Part shown: positions 34,501-49,500 of the stretch, in pieces | How the letters are laid out: the number at the start of each line of letters is the position of its first letter | Position numbering within the stretch: position 1 is the stretch's first letter | Assembly: GCA_013398615.1 (NCBI GenBank) | Contig: VZSR01002395.1 | Span: forward strand, 2,913,023-2,977,022 | DNA: 64,000 bases | Direction: 5' to 3' | Source of the DNA: Brachypodius melanocephalos | Lineage: Eukaryota; Chordata; Aves; Passeriformes; Pycnonotidae | Program-made: the position numbers and the translations under genes | Notes under the pieces: generated by a model | Databases searched by the model: none | Told to the model about the DNA's origin: nothing | The model's input: only the letters and a program-made list of their open reading frames with translations

Positions 34501-37500
34501 TGAAATCTGAGTCCGAAGCCAGATCTGCCAGATCTGCCTGGTTCCCTTTTCAGTGACATCCTATTCCTGCTATTGTGGTGATATTTTCAAGCAGTGCTCA
34601 CAGATGACATGGTAATTTGGCTTCTGAAGTGGTATGAAATTGAGCATTACACTTTGAATTCCAGTGGTCAGACTCAGAAGAGGTTTGTAAAGTTACGGCT
34701 CAGCCATTGCAAATGATCCATTTTTCACAGTTTAATGACCAAGGGCTTGTTTTTGGAGTGATGGGAGGTGTTCACACACACCCTTACCTCCAGTGCTAAT
34801 TGCAGAGCAAAAGAGGTTAATTTAAACCTTGGAGGCAGTTTTGATCTGGATCTTTCACAGCAGCAGGAAAACTCAGAGCTGTGGTGACTTTAAATCATTC
34901 ATTTTACTTCTCAGATGGAAAAGTTAAGTGTGGATATGGTCAGTTTGCTCTCATCAGCTGGAGAGAAAGAACTTGCTAAGGCCAGTCAGTTGGGATAAAC
35001 CACAATATAAAGGTTATAAATGTGTATGGAGTCAAAATTGGAAGATTATATAAACTAGTCATTTAGACATGGTTTAAATCATCTCTCTTTTGCCTGTCAG
35101 TTCAAGTGTTCCTCTTGTGCCCGTTTAAATTATAAGTCAAGGCATTAAGCAAGAGCAAAGACCACCCCTGTCCCAAAGAGATCATCGCATTGCCACCGAG
35201 TCCATTGGGAGGAAGAATCAGTGATGGAGAAGAAATGGGAGACTTTTCATAGAGAAAAAGAGAAAATTGCTTCATTTGCATAGGAATGTATCACAGCTGC
35301 AGCCCATGCAGGGAATATTTCCTTCTGGTATAGGGTGGTTTAAAAACAGGGTCACCCAGCTGCAAAATTGGTTCTGGCTCAAGCAGACAATGGCACTCAT
35401 TTCTGGATGGATGATGCTTTCAATCTTGTGCCCAGCTACAGAAAACACCTGGTAGAGTTCTGGTCTCCAGGACATCATCTTCCACTTAAACATAGGAGTT
35501 TGCTGTGTCTAAACAAAGAATTCCTGAGCGCTATTCCCAAACTGGAGGAACTGCCCATCCAGATTTACCAAGCACCATCCATCTTGTTTGACGTGGCTGC
35601 TTGACAGCTTCCATGGTAGCAGCTCCTGCATCATCAGATAGCATAGAAACATCTTTTATACCATCATTTGGTCTTTGAGACACTTGGTTTGTAGCTGGTG
35701 CTACATTCCAGTGGCTCAGCTGTGTGTCCTGGGAATCTGGAGTTGTAGGAAGTCACAGGTGGTCCAAGAAATCAGAAATACAATATGGGGGGTGACTGCT
35801 GTGCTTTTAGCAACACTCCTCGTTTCCAAAATCTGAAGCGCATCAGTGGCTCTTTTATCATGTTGGCTTTCAGGAAACAGTGCTGTGGAGAAGTAACAAG
35901 GCACAAAAAAAAAGGAGGGTTTCACCCTGTTTCAGCTTAATAAATTCTCTGGAAAATATGAGTTCTGGTTATTGTTACTGCCACTAATTTATATCTTGCT
36001 CTAACCCTAATCTAATCCAATATCTAAGTTGTGGTGTCCTGGCCAGGTGTGATTTTTCGTGTTCCAGCAAGAGCCTTTTTGCTGCTTCTCTTTTCAAAAC
36101 ACTCAACCAATTTTCACCTCCATTTCTCTCCCATGTTCTTTGTAGCTACTGGGGAGCTGACCTACAGATCTACCAAATGTTAGGTGTTGTCTCTTTGAGA
36201 CCATTTAGGAAAAAGAGAGGAGTGCAGGAAATATCTGATCTTGAGCACTGAGGGTTCTTTTCTGCTGAAAAAAAACAAAACAAAATCCTAAGCAGTGTTT
36301 TAGCAGAAGGTTTCAAAGAGACATCAGTTAAACCTGCCTGCTCAGTGAGAGCCAAGGAGTGGATCTTTCAGATGTCTGAATGTCCCCTGGGGGTTCACAT
36401 TATTAATATCTGCCTTATGACAAGGTGGCTGTGCTGATGCCAGGCTTTTTTTTCCCAGCCGGCATGATTAATTTTTCCTTCCTTTCTCAATATCTCCGAG
36501 CCAGATGCTTCTAAATGTCCTCACAGGGTGTATTGCTGTTCTTAGCTGCTCCTCCTTCCCCCCTACCCCTTTCCAACTAATTCATATAATGGCTCTGGAG
36601 ATGCATTTTTGTAGCATCACAAAAAGCAAAACTTTGAAAGCCTCCTTAAGGTGATGATGGACTTGACACGTGCAGATCTGGCCTCCCGACGTTCCTGGTG
36701 GGCTTGAAAGCTTCGTGCCAGGTAGTCTGTCAAGAACATTTCCCAATTCAGAGTGTGCTTATTTGCCTAAGCACTTTACAAATTATATCCATGCAGAAGT
36801 GCTGAAGTGCAAGTATTCCTGGTGGGGAGGTTGACAGCGGGGCGTTGCTCTGACGTTTTTGGAGACGGGAAATTTTGGCCAAGACAGAGGAGCAACACTT
36901 GCATTATTTATGGAAAGTGCAGTGGATCTTCAAGCACTGGTTTATTTTACGGGCTTCAAAACATTGGGATACTGGAAAAGGTCTTTATTCTGCAAATGGA
37001 AATTAGTTCTCCTTCACAGGTCTTGTTCCACAGTGCAAGTGCACAGGACTGAGTGGTACCAACTGAGAGGGAAGACCTTAGCAAACTCTACAGCAATCAG
37101 CTTGTTCCCAAAATGTTCCTGCTTGGCAAAATATCCATCAGTTTCCTCCATGTAATAGATTTGTGGGTCTTCTGTGTTTATCCCCAACTGTTTTCAGTTA
37201 TTAGTGCATTCACCTGCATCTTGGGATTTTTCCCAGAAGAAGCAAAACCCAGAAAGAGAATAGTTAGTGGTTAATAAATTAGAGTTGTTAATTTTTTTTT
37301 AAGTGTTAATACTGTCTGTGCTAGGTAGATCAGAATGATGCAAGTCTTAATTTAAGAAGTCTAGAAAACAGCATTTCTTTATTTCTTACAGGACAAGCTA
37401 AAATCTCTCACCCATTATATTCTACTGTTTGAGGTGTTTTTGCAATATAACAGTGAGAGAAGGTATAATATAAAGCAATTAATCTGCCAGTGCAAATGGA

Positions 37501-40500
37501 GCAGTAATTAGGGGAATCAAGTCTTCAATTTTAGTCTGAAGTTCGGGTTGTTTGTGGGAAGATGAGGATACTAGGAATATCCTGACAGTAAGGATGCTCT
37601 TAAGAGCATCCTAAGAGAAGAACAGGACTCCTACAGCATTCTGTTCCATAACAGACAGCTGGCCATTTAGCCCATGTGTAAGGCAGCCTCAGACAGCCCT
37701 TTGGCCCACAGCAGTGTGGGAATTAAGTTAAAATTAACCCGAGTTTGGAAAACAACTAGCACCACTTTATTTGTCCATTTAATTGAGTTATATGACGCTG
37801 TGTAAGTATGCTGACCCACAGACGTAAATTGCTCCACCCTACCCATTTCCCTCCTTAATTCTTTCATGCTAATGGAGCTGATGGGATGTTGACTGCACAG
37901 AGAGAGAGGGAGGGAGGGAGGGAAAGAGGCTGGCAATAAAAGAGGCTGGAAATAAAAAGGGACTGCTCCAGCCTGGTGCAAACCTTCCCCTTTGGTGAAA
38001 TGCTCTGAGTGTCACAGCTGCACTAACTGCACTGTGATCTTTGTTGCCATTAAGCTGATTATATCCACAGAAGGATTCATCCAACTAATCCCACAATGCT
38101 ACAACCAGTTGCTTTACATTTAAACACAATTTTTTTTTTTTCCCTAAGAAATGGAAGTCAGTCAGGCTTCACCAGATTCTCAAAATGGTTCAGGCTCTTA
38201 CAGGGACCCACTTTTTTCTTTTTTTTTTTTTTCCTGTTCATTTAATAGAGGAAAATAGAGGACAAATTAATGGGCTCCGTGCATTAGTGGATATGCTTAG
38301 TTTGGGAGCCTGTGGTGTAATTTGGGGTGGATATGCTGGGGAGGTGTCACTGTACCTTTGGCACTGCATCATTTTGTGTTTGCCTGGGTGGCTCTGCATC
38401 CAACAGTGACTCTAATGAGGGAGATTGTGACAGGTTAAGATTGACTTAATTGATTTAATAATCAATTTATATCTAGTTCTTGCTTATTTTTCTAGGGAAA
38501 GGTTGATTTTCATTGGTTAGTAGTCATTAAAATATGCTCATTTGCAGCTAAATATAGCCTTTATAGTAAATTTAATTCTTCATTTGCTAATCAGGTACAC
38601 AATGTCTGCCCATGTTTGCTTAATTATGTAGTTTAACCTAATCTATTAACATTCTTAATTTTTACATTTGAATCAGGATAGAAAACAGTAAATAAGATTT
38701 CTTCTCTGTTAGACTATTACATTTTTTGTTTTGTCTTGTGCCTAAGTACATCTAATTGGAATTAGAATTTCATTTTTAAAAAAACCTTTACAAGGAAATT
38801 TTGAAATGCTTCTTTTAAAAATAAATTTAAAAATCACATCGTAAGTATGGTGTGTTTAGTTTTGAAAGGAGAAACTAAACAGAATTTTCTTTGTATTTAT
38901 GAATTACATACTACTTAAAGGAGACTATGTCTGGCATGTTCATTCATTCACTTTCCTTAGGTTTTGTTAACAAAAATCAGAGATTTCAGGAGGAAAAGCA
39001 AGGAGCAACTGGAAAAATATGAGGACCAAACACAGGCCTCAATTCTGTCCTTAAGCATTCAGTGTTGGATAAAGTTGTATCCTCTTTTTTCACGCTGTCT
39101 GTTGTCTACCCTGAGACTTTGGGCTCGACTTTGGCTTCCTGAGCAGCAACACCTCCTGTGTTCCAGGCCAGCTGAAAGTGGACAGAACATGCCGTGCATT
39201 CAGCAGCATAAATCACTGAGAATTGTGCCTAGAGCCTTGCCATGATTTTCCTGCAGGGTTCTCCTAACTCCTTGTCTTCTAAAAGCCATTCCTTCAGATC
39301 TAGTCTGTATTTATCACTCAGATGCTTTAACTTTTTACAGTTCTCCCATTCTGCAGGCAAGGCTGTTGTACGCAAAAGCATATTTGGTCATTCTTTCCAA
39401 TTCATCAGCATTTTAAAGCCAGTAGATCTGTTGTTGTCTCATACTTAACTTGTATCCATTAGGAGTCCAAAGCTGGTCTAACACCTCAAAAGGATGCTTA
39501 GGGTGACTTACCTGGTCAGTAGTTTGACTTGTTTTAGAAAGTAGCTGTCAGATGTGTGCTGCTTGAAAACACATACCCTTTTTCATTAAATGTATGGATT
39601 TTATGGACTTGTATTCTGTTGGGTCATCACTTGGGGTGTCCTAACTTTGAATCTATTAGGGAAGGGGTTTGTTATTTTAGAGAGGCAAAAAAGCATTGGA
39701 TTTCACCCATCCCAGGCGTTGATTATCACCAACATTCTTTGTTCTCATGGAAGCTTCTAAAAAAGAATTGTTTCATTGATTCCAAGTACAACTTCTTATA
39801 TAAACTTTAAGGTCCCATTAAAACCTGGTGAAACAAATTATATGAATCCCTTTGGGATTTTTGTCTTTAACACTTAATTGTTTCATTGACCAAGAGTGGT
39901 TTAAGCTGCCTGCAAGCAGAGGAGGGAAGAAGACTGAAGGTAACTGTGCAAAAGGAGGTGCCAGCCCAGTCATGGTGGCTCTCAGTAGCAGCTGGCAGAG
40001 TTTGAGTTCTCAGCTTCTGGTTTTCAACTTGAGTGTTTCCTTCCCATATCACAAAGTGAAAGTAAGAGTGTCCTTAAATGTAGACTTAGGTGAAGCCAGA
40101 TATTAGAAGAGGGAAGTGGAAAAGGACATTGTGTCCTGACAGTCACAGCACAGCGAGCTCAGCATCCCCAAACTAATCCTGGCTGTGGACGCTTTTCCTC
40201 CTTTGACCTTGAGCAAGTCAGACAGTGGGGTTTTTTTGTGTGTCTCAGTCTCTGTAAGCAACATGGGAATACTGTGTGTATATATCCCTGGGTCTTGCCT
40301 AGATTAATAAATCAATATTTGTAAAGTAAGGCTTGATAAATGCTAACTGTATTACCACGTGTACTTGAACCTTGTGCAGAACTTTGGGAATGCGCCTGCA
40401 TTTCTGCTCTGTGAGTAAATGGGGCCCAGGCCAGGGTGGTCAGCAGCCACACAGACAGGTTTGGGTCATTTTCTTCCTCCCAAGGGGCTGCCTGTAGCAC

Positions 40501-43500
40501 ATATCTGCAAGAAGGTCTTGAATACAACTTTTCCACTTAACATGCTCCCCCATCACCCACTGTCAGCAATGAGATTAAATTCTGTGCGACTGCAGAGGAC
40601 TTTGCATGATTAAAATCCTCTTTTAGAAATTAATATGTACCATCTCTCCCCAGTACTGTGCCTCCTCTCAGAGAAGGGTATAGTCTCCTGAGCACTCAAG
40701 GTGTGAAAAGCCACCCAGGGAAGCTGTCTATCTTTGAATTTTATGCTGTTGCACAGTTGCTTCGATGAGAGCTACAACTGCATAAAAATCACAGGGACTT
40801 GGGGACTTCTCCCTTCACAGGGTCACTAGATGCAGGGGGAAGTTTTGCAGAACAATTACTAGAATAGCAAAAGGAGTGTGGCAACTAGAAGTCCTGGTTA
40901 CAGGACTTGAAGTTCTGTAGAAAAGGTTTCCTGAGGGAGGGTGGTCAAAGTCAATAATCACCCATTTTCCTTAGGAAAACTTGGGAAGAAAATAAAACTT
41001 TGTTTCCAGACATTACCCAGCTTTTCCCAGCATTGCTGCATGTATCAGCCCAGAGAAATACAGTGATCAGGGCATTTGTGGATCCAAATTTAGTATGCAT
41101 TAGGCATCAGACATTGATGCAGCCCACAAAAGGTCTTTACTTGCATAAACTCTTGGTAGATGGAATTAGGTGTTCAGGGTTACTGCATTCAGTACAAACT
41201 GAAGCTCTTGAGCCATCATTTCCAGTCTGCTTTAGGTCCTAGCAGGTTTTGTGGCATGCCCAGGATCTGCAGTAGGGTGAGTTTTCCTGGGCTGATTGAT
41301 GGCTTTCTGATGGAGCTTTTCTAGAATCAGCTGATAGTTGAATATCCATATTTAACGTGGCTAGGAGCCTTCCTGTTTCTTTGGGGAACGCTGCAGCAGA
41401 AGTGACTGACTGCTAAAATATCTCCCCTTCCACTCACATCCTTGGTGGCTGCAGCACAAACCGGTAAATATTGGTCAGTCCCACAGCTGTTCCCTGTTCA
41501 CAGACACCTGAATGTGATTCCTGCCAATTTTAAGCCTGCAATGCTCTGCAGCAGCTCTGGATTCCTGTTTTTAAGGCTTCAAGTCTCCTCAGTGAGGAGG
41601 ATGGTGATCTATTCGCCTTTTCCATTTGTTTATGGCACATAAAGAAAACTTTGATCCTATTTCTTTATTTAAAATGTGAGGGGGAGAATTAATCTTCTTT
41701 AAAGACAGGAGTTGTTTTTATCTGTTAATTTTTTTAGTATATATTCAGGAGTTCCTAGAAGTATGTATTTCAGAGGGAAGAAATCTTATCTAGTGGGATG
41801 ATTTTTCATTTGAGGGTGTGTAAAACTGGCTTCACCTGCTCTTACTGTTTGCCTGGCATTTGAGTTTAAAATGCTACTGTTAGAGCACTCTTCCACACTG
41901 CCTTCAGACAGTACTCCCACTTGTATTGCCAAGGCTTTCAAAGAAGATTTCCCATAAAATTAGGTTTTACCAGGTTAGATTTTCATGGCTTTTTCTAACC
42001 TAAAAAAAAAAAAAAAGGCAGGAACCTCTAAAAAAAGTCTTTAGAAAATATTAAAGTTGTACATATTTTTGTTCCCTCCATCAGTAATAGCAAGCTTTTT
42101 AAAAACTGAGCTTTTTCTGAAGTGCTTTCCCTGCCACCTTCCTGATGTGCTTGACTCTTCTTTACCCTGTCCTAAGGACCCAGAAGGACTCCAAGGACTT
42201 CAGATCCATTGCTGTAGCGTATTTTTGTGCCTCAAGCATCTTGATCTTATCTTTCGCTTTCCTAATTTTCTACATGACTGGGAAATGAGGAAGACCCTGA
42301 GTCCTTTATCCAGGTCTGGGTCTGAAGTGCCTGCTGGAAGGAAGCATTGATGTACTTTTATTTATTCCCTCTTTCTGTCTGATAGGATCTTTGGATTCAA
42401 ATGCAGTTTAGGCATTGTGAATGGTGCCTTTAAGGCATCTGTGTGTTTTTAGACTGCACTTTTTCAGGTACAGACAACGAAGTTATTCTCAGGAGCTTTA
42501 CCTGGTGCACAGGAGCTGCTCTCAGCTCATCATTCAGCCCCTCTGGCCTCAACTCCAACTCTCCTGACCTGCCTGAGAGCGACCTGCTGAGCCTCACTCA
42601 AACACACAGCCCTGATCCAGCTGAAATTGCCCTCCATGAGTTTGAGGCACAGTTTGTGCCCCAGCTGGAAGGTACATGACATTTTACAGGCAGGAAAACT
42701 GAGGTTTGTCCCATTCTCTATGGCAGAGCTCCTTCTCCCCATGCTGGGCATTCCTTGTCTCCCCAGGGAAGACAGGCTGCAGCCAAAACTCTGAGCACAA
42801 ATACATTTACCACAGGGACTGGGTAATGTGGCAGACTGGATTTGGGCTTGCTGCTTCATGTTCTGAGTGTTTCTGCTAAAGCTTTTCCCTGGCTGCTGGC
42901 AGGCTCCTGGCTTCCAAGAGCTCAGCCCTGTTTTTCCTTCAGAAAACAGAGGATCTGGAGGAATTTATAAGAACACTAACTCAGAGCAGACACATGGTTT
43001 CCAAAATTGAATCTGGCTTTCCAAAGCTTTTAGCAGAAGGGTTGATTTGGGTCAAAATTAATGCAAACACTTGTGTAGACCATTTAATGTTTAGGTTATG
43101 GACCTGTTAAGGCGGCAGGATAATCCCTTTAGATTACCCGTGTAATTCCTAGTGAATATTTATTTTAAAGTGACTTTAGTGCCCTTAGTCATTAGCAAAG
43201 GTTAGTAATGCCTCTCACAGCTGCCAGGCTCAATGCAATAGCATTTTGTCAATGGGAGGGCTTCTCCTTTTGTTCCCTTCTTTTTTGGTCGGTTTGGTTT
43301 TTAACATTTCTCCAACTCTTGCCGGCTTAATCCCATGGGCTCACCTCTAATCACAGGGAAGCATCCGAGCTGCCTTTGCTGTGCTGACTTCCACTTGAGC
43401 AAAAGGAAGAGAAGGAAGGAGGGAGCCTAATCCTGGGTTTTTCTGCTGCTGTGTGCGGGGTGCCCGGGCTGCGGGGGAGGACACGGCGGGTTCAAGGACG

Positions 43501-46500
43501 CGCTCCCGCTTTAATGTGCGCAGACATGCTCCCGCTGGCTCCCTGATTGGCAAGGTTAACTCGGAGAGGCTGCAGCTTTTTAAACTGATTTGATTAGACC
43601 CACTGCTTTATCCCATTCCCTCCCCCACCGCTTGGCCCACCACCTCCTGATCCTTTTAACACAGCCCCCTGGTCCAATAACCAGCCAGTCTGATTTTTTT
43701 CTTTTTTTTCCTTGCTACCCCCTTTTTCCAATTTTCGTGCTGGATTTTGACATTTTGTAAAATAGATTATGCAGCCCTACAGGGAAGATTGGTAGGCAGT
43801 GTCTTGATCTTAGGGCCAGGTTTTACTGGGACTGTTTTAGAGGCTGGGATGTGCCTCCTCTTCTGCACCTTTCCCAGTTCTCAGTGCACCTGTGTGGATT
43901 CAGGGACAAGAGACTGGAGGCTCACATACTCCAGCTTGGGTGTTCATTGCTTTCCAATTCCTCTTTTCTCAGCAAAACCAGGCTTGAGGAGAATTACACA
44001 CCCAGCCCAAAATGATTTGGCATCCCAGGTCCTCTTCCACTGTGGTATGACATGTTCACTGTCTGCCAAAAGAAACGTGGAAGGCGTGGGTAGAGGACTT
44101 CCACATCCCACAGGAGCAAAATAACGGTGTGTTTTAGTAGCAAATGTTGCTAGTTGGGATTACTTTGGGAGGTCAGATCACCCATAGCTCCCAGGCTGGC
44201 TGAGAAGTGGGATGAGCTCCAAAGGGCCCTGAGAAGCTGTTTTGGCCTTATTGCCCTCAGCCCTTGGGACAGCAAGGTTGGAGTGGGCACCAGCCCAGCC
44301 TTCAAAGGCTTTATGGTCCTGCCATCTTGATGGTATTGCCATCTTTAGCCAATGTGCTTTAGTGTGTTGTGCACTGCCAGTTTACAATCCTGGGCTCTGC
44401 TTGTGATCTTGCCCTGTTTGTCTTATTGAATATCCCAGGGGAGCGTGGAGCCTTACGTACAAAAGTGCCTCTCGACAATTCTCCTATAAATAAGTGAATA
44501 AAGCCTAAAAATTACAGGCTTTCCCAAAACCTGAGGGTCCCAACTCACAGAATAAAATCGCTGAAGAGTGAACAACACTGCTGAATTTTTAGGAGTCCTG
44601 GACTGGTCCAGGAAAGGCTGCATCTCATCTTGTTTTCAGTTGCCTGTTTGTTCAGCAGACCTGATCTGAAGTGGTGTGGGCTGTTCAGGCAGCTCAGTGC
44701 TGACAGGGACCAAATCCAGTGACCAGGACCGACCCTATGAAGTCACCCTGGTGAAACAGCAGAGAATACAATCCCCTCCACACAAGGTATTAAATCTTGA
44801 CATACTGCATTACTTAAGAGATCTCAGGGAAAATTAAAACCCTTTTCACTGGGTTTTGCAATGCAGGGAAAATTTTAGTGACATTTAAAAGGTTTCTCTT
44901 GTGTTCCTCTAATGGGATAAATAAAAAAAGGCTTGTTTTAGGCCAGCAAATGGGGGGACAATCCAATTTCCCTGATTCCATCAAGACACTCTTAAAGCAT
45001 TAGCTTGTGCAGTTTTAAAAAAACCCACAACAGACTGACCCCTCTGCCTGATGGCTTTGAAAAGTGTCCTGATGTGGAGGTATTTATCCTACACCACATG
45101 CTTCATCGAGGTACTCCAGCAGCGCTTGGAAATACACTCCTTTGTTATTAAACTATTTAAGAGGACAGCATGCACAGCAGGAAACACAAACACCAGTTTA
45201 TTATTTACTGCAGCCATCCACACTGGGGCTGTGCTCAGAATAATGCGCGATGACTCGCTCTTTAAATTTGCTGCTTAGAAGGGAAAAAGGGTGGCATTAA
45301 CTAGAAATGTTTCTGATGGAAGGCTGAAACCTAAGCCTGCCCTTAACTTTATGTTTTTAAGCACGATTTGAGCTCAATATAAATAAAGATTCCCCTGTGG
45401 AATGTTATATTTGCAGTTTGTTTCCATCAGTCAGGAAGATTAATGTATCAACACTTACTTGGGAGGGGGCTCTGGGGATTGATAATGGGAGATATGGAGC
45501 CTTTCACCTCCAGGTCACTGGTTCAGCGCTGCCACCACCAGCACCTGCCATCTGCTCCAGTGGGCTGGGCCCAGCTCCAGCCCCAGCTGCTCCCAGTGAG
45601 CTCCCTGGGCTGCTTTAGTAGGAAATGGGATGGAGCTGCTCAGCCCAGCCCCAGATGTGACGGCAGCCCCAGACCGAGCATCACCAGGGAACTTGACCTT
45701 CTGCCACACTTGTACAACCCATGAATGGAGAACCTGTTATCCCTGCCCTGTGCAGAATAACTCATTCCAAGAGCAGGACACCCCTGAACATAAATCTGTC
45801 TGTTATAAAGTTGGCTGCGGTTTTCCCTGGTTGCCTCCAGTTCCTGCTGAATTTCATTAGGAACACCTCTATTATACAGCACAAGGAGAGAGCAACTGCT
45901 GCCTCTAGACTTTGAAAGAGCCCTTTAAAGTGAAGATCAATTTTGCATCTCACTAAATACCTAATGACAGACCAAACTGCAAGTACTTAGTTCAGCTGTA
46001 TTTTAATAGCACTGTGGCTCCATCGAGAAATCTCAATTACTGATACAGTTCGATGTCCTGAGGCAGTTTTCTCCAGACATTTTTCCTTTTTCTTTCTTTA
46101 GTAGTAGCACTTCATTAATAGCTGTTTAGAAACCTGACTGTCTGTGAATAAGCAGTACCAATAAACCTTTTCCCTCACTCTTTATTCCTCCTTTCTTCCA
46201 TTGGGAAACAGCCCCAGTGATCACAGACTGGGTTTTCAGAGTCTGACGTGTAGTTGTACTTGGTGGTGCATGAGCAAATGAAAGAGCAGCTTCATGCTTT
46301 ACAAAATAACAAATGGTAAAACAGCTACTAATACAATTCACAGAGGCTGCTAAAAGGCTGCTGGATGTCACAAAAACAGCAACCCTTGGAGGTGATGAGA
46401 TGGGAGCTTCTTAAGTCAACACGTGCAGTTGGCTTCTCCCTGGCAGTGGTCCATTTCGGGGCAGGATCCAGGCTCTGATGCCTTCCCCCTCTGGCAGACG

Positions 46501-49500
46501 GCTGTGAGTGTGCAAATGTCCTCTCTAATTCCAGATTATCCACAAAGAGGAGTCATCATCCTTAAGAAACAGGCGTGCTTGGAAAGGAAAGGCTGTCTGG
46601 AGGCTGCAGGGCACAGCACTATCCTCAGGTGCTTTGAGATGTCTGAGCAAGGTTCCTGGCACTAAAGGAGAAGAGGAAAAATGTGCCTTTCATGCTGAGG
46701 GCTGTGTGCCACTGGAACTCAGCTTCCCTGCTAGCCCAGCCTTTCTCAAGCTTGGCTTAAAAAAATCCAGATCTCATCTAACGAGTCCAGAGGATGCTTC
46801 AGAATGTCTCAACGTGGAAATGCACACCAAGCCGAGGAAGGTTTATGGGACCAAAAGAGTCTCCAAAGTCTTTATCTTTGCTGACTTGAAAGAGAAGGAG
46901 CTCCTTGGGCTGTTAGCAGCACCTCTGCTCCTCCTGCAGCACGTTGTGACTTGGCTTTTATTGCAACCACGCCTGTCCTCATGACACAGCCTCTCTGACA
47001 GTGCTCCAGCTCTGCCATGGCACTCTTGGCATTCCAGCTGAGCCTGCCTTTGGCCAAACCAAGGAAATCAAACCCATGGCTTTAGGACAGGCACTGCTTT
47101 AGCCCACACAGGAGTGGTTTCTCTCCTTTCTTCTGGATTTCTTTCTCTCTCGTGGTCACTCAGTTGTTGGCTTTAAATGACGGTTTCTACAAGAGGAGAT
47201 GTGGAAAGGCAGATTGGCAACTCTGAACCATTATAGTTGACAATTAAAAGTGCAACACCTCTTCTATCATGCAGGTTCGAGCCTGCAGAGGAAGAGGGGT
47301 TACTTCAAAGCCCTGAATCCCTTTAAATAAATATCAGCCAGCATTTGCCTTGCAGTCAGCGAGGGCTGAGGTGAACCAAGCAGTGGCAGCTGAATTTAGC
47401 AGCCCAGCCAAGCTTCCCTCTCTCTATTTAATCAGGTAGAGCAAGTGACATGTTGATTTGCTGGTTGGCTCTGGATCCAGCCCTGCTCTGGTGTTTCCAG
47501 CCCCTGGGCAGTGCCCAGGGCAGCCATCTGAGGGGCAGCAGCATTGATGGGCTGCCTCCTAATCTCCCTGCTCCCATCCACACGTGCTGCCCTGATATCC
47601 GACAGCCGGTCCCATGCAGGCATTGTGCCAGCAGTGACTTTACAGGCTTTGTGGCAGAGATTATTTAAAGGAGATTAACCCTTCTAAACCCCTTAGATTT
47701 TAATTATTTCTGTATGTATTTATAAAACCTGCAGTCTGCTAGTTCCAGGGCACAACTGCCCCAGTCCCCATCCTTAACCTGGATTTGTGAATATACAACG
47801 CACCCGGCATTGCAGGACAGGTCTCGTTGGATTTTATTTATTTATTGCCATTCTGGAACAATTCACATCTGGAATGGAAATTAAACATTATGGTTTCAAA
47901 TTGTAAAAGGAGCTAATAATTTGAACCACTTTAAAATACTAATAGAGCATTAATTGAATTGTTTGAGTCAATGAGGCATCTCTAGCTAATTATTTTGGTT
48001 AAGGCAGCTCTGTCATTAATGCTTCCCACTGCCCATGTTGTGAGCACAGAGACCCCCTGTCTCACTGAAGACAGGACTATCTGTAAGGCTGATGTACTGG
48101 AAGCCAGGAGAGGGAAGGACTGTTTCTTTTTTCAGTCTCCTAGCAAGCTTATTGTATGCATAATAATGTTATGAGACCCTCTAGTCTAGAGAATAGTCGT
48201 GACTAGCAGATATTGTTTGTAGAAGGGGGAAAAAAAGGATATGCACTTCCATGCTTTCACTCCCATTAGTTATGTTAGTGCTGGGCTAATTAGTTTGTTA
48301 GAGTTAAGGAGTGATGGAGGGAGTGTTTCCACTCTGCACGTGAGCTTTAAAACCCAAATAAAACTGGAAATACCTTATTTCTGCTTCACAGCACAACCTT
48401 GGGTGATGCACACTTTGCACTCTTCAAAAGTATATAGGATCTTAGAATGGTTTGGGTTGGAAGGGACCTTAAAGACCATACAGATCCAACCCCCAGCTGT
48501 GGGCAAGGACACTTCCCACTGTCCCAGGTTGCTCAGAGCCCCACCCTCACATACCTGCCTGTTTGGTAAATGCAAGCATAAAAGGTGAGTGTTGGAAGCA
48601 AAAAAAAACCCCACAGCATTATGGACTCCAGTGATCTGAGAAAAAAGTAGAGTGATTTTGAATTAATTCCTTAAAATCAGATGATTTTTATTTATTCTTG
48701 TCTCCTGAACAAGGAAATAAACGCAGGCAGTGCCAAGGAGTCCATAAATAAATTTTGTTCCTGGAGAATCTCTTTAATATGCACACAGTCCCGCTTCTGT
48801 GGTAGTGAACATTTGACCAGTGGCAATTAATTTCTTATCACAGTCTTTCTATGAGGTAAGAAAACATTAGTGTCTCCATTAGGAGGTGGAGAACGGGAGC
48901 TCTCCAAGAGCAAATGATGTGCCCAGCTTCATTCCCCTACCCCTCGGCTTGCCAAGAGCTGCTGGAGGGAGAGGGCACTGCAGGGATGCCTCTCCTGCAG
49001 CACAAGCTGGGTGTTCCTTTCCAGGCAGATCCATCCTCCTGATCAAATGATAAGACTCAGGAAACGTTCAATATCTTTATATTTCAGGATAAGTATCACT
49101 AAGCTGATGAATTTTCAGCAGCTTGCTGTGAAGCATACAGCATTCCCTGTATTGGCAGGTGGGAAAAGAGAGAAGAAAAAATAATAAAAGTCCTCGTTAT
49201 GATTTTTTTTCTGTGTGGAAAGGGTGAAAAAGAGGGCTTCTTACAGATAATACCCAATGATCCCGTGGCATGTCGATGATTAGGCAAAGTGTCTGGAAGG
49301 TTAATAAATCTTTTCTCATTCAAATAGGTAGGATCTCCAGCTGAAAGTGTTGGACCCTGCATCCAGCCCCGGGGAGGGGGGAGCGGGGAAGCAAAGGGTT
49401 AAATTTCGGGGCTGTAGAAGCAGATTGTGTTTTCCTTCTATGATGTGGGCTGACAAGACATCAGTATTCTATTCATCTGTTGGGAATTAGGCTGTTAATC

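Noticed and set aside
35344..35604. 87-codon frame (HFWMDDAFNLVPSYRKHLVE and on) that reads like protein
   Set aside because: I considered a retrogene or exapted transposon fragment. No ATG at the track start (TTG), no recognised family, an overlapping frame of equal length, and no poly-A tail or flanking duplication.
36000..36025. CTAACCCTAATCTAATCC, resembling degenerate telomere repeat
   Set aside because: Fewer than two exact CCCTAA units; not an interstitial telomere array.
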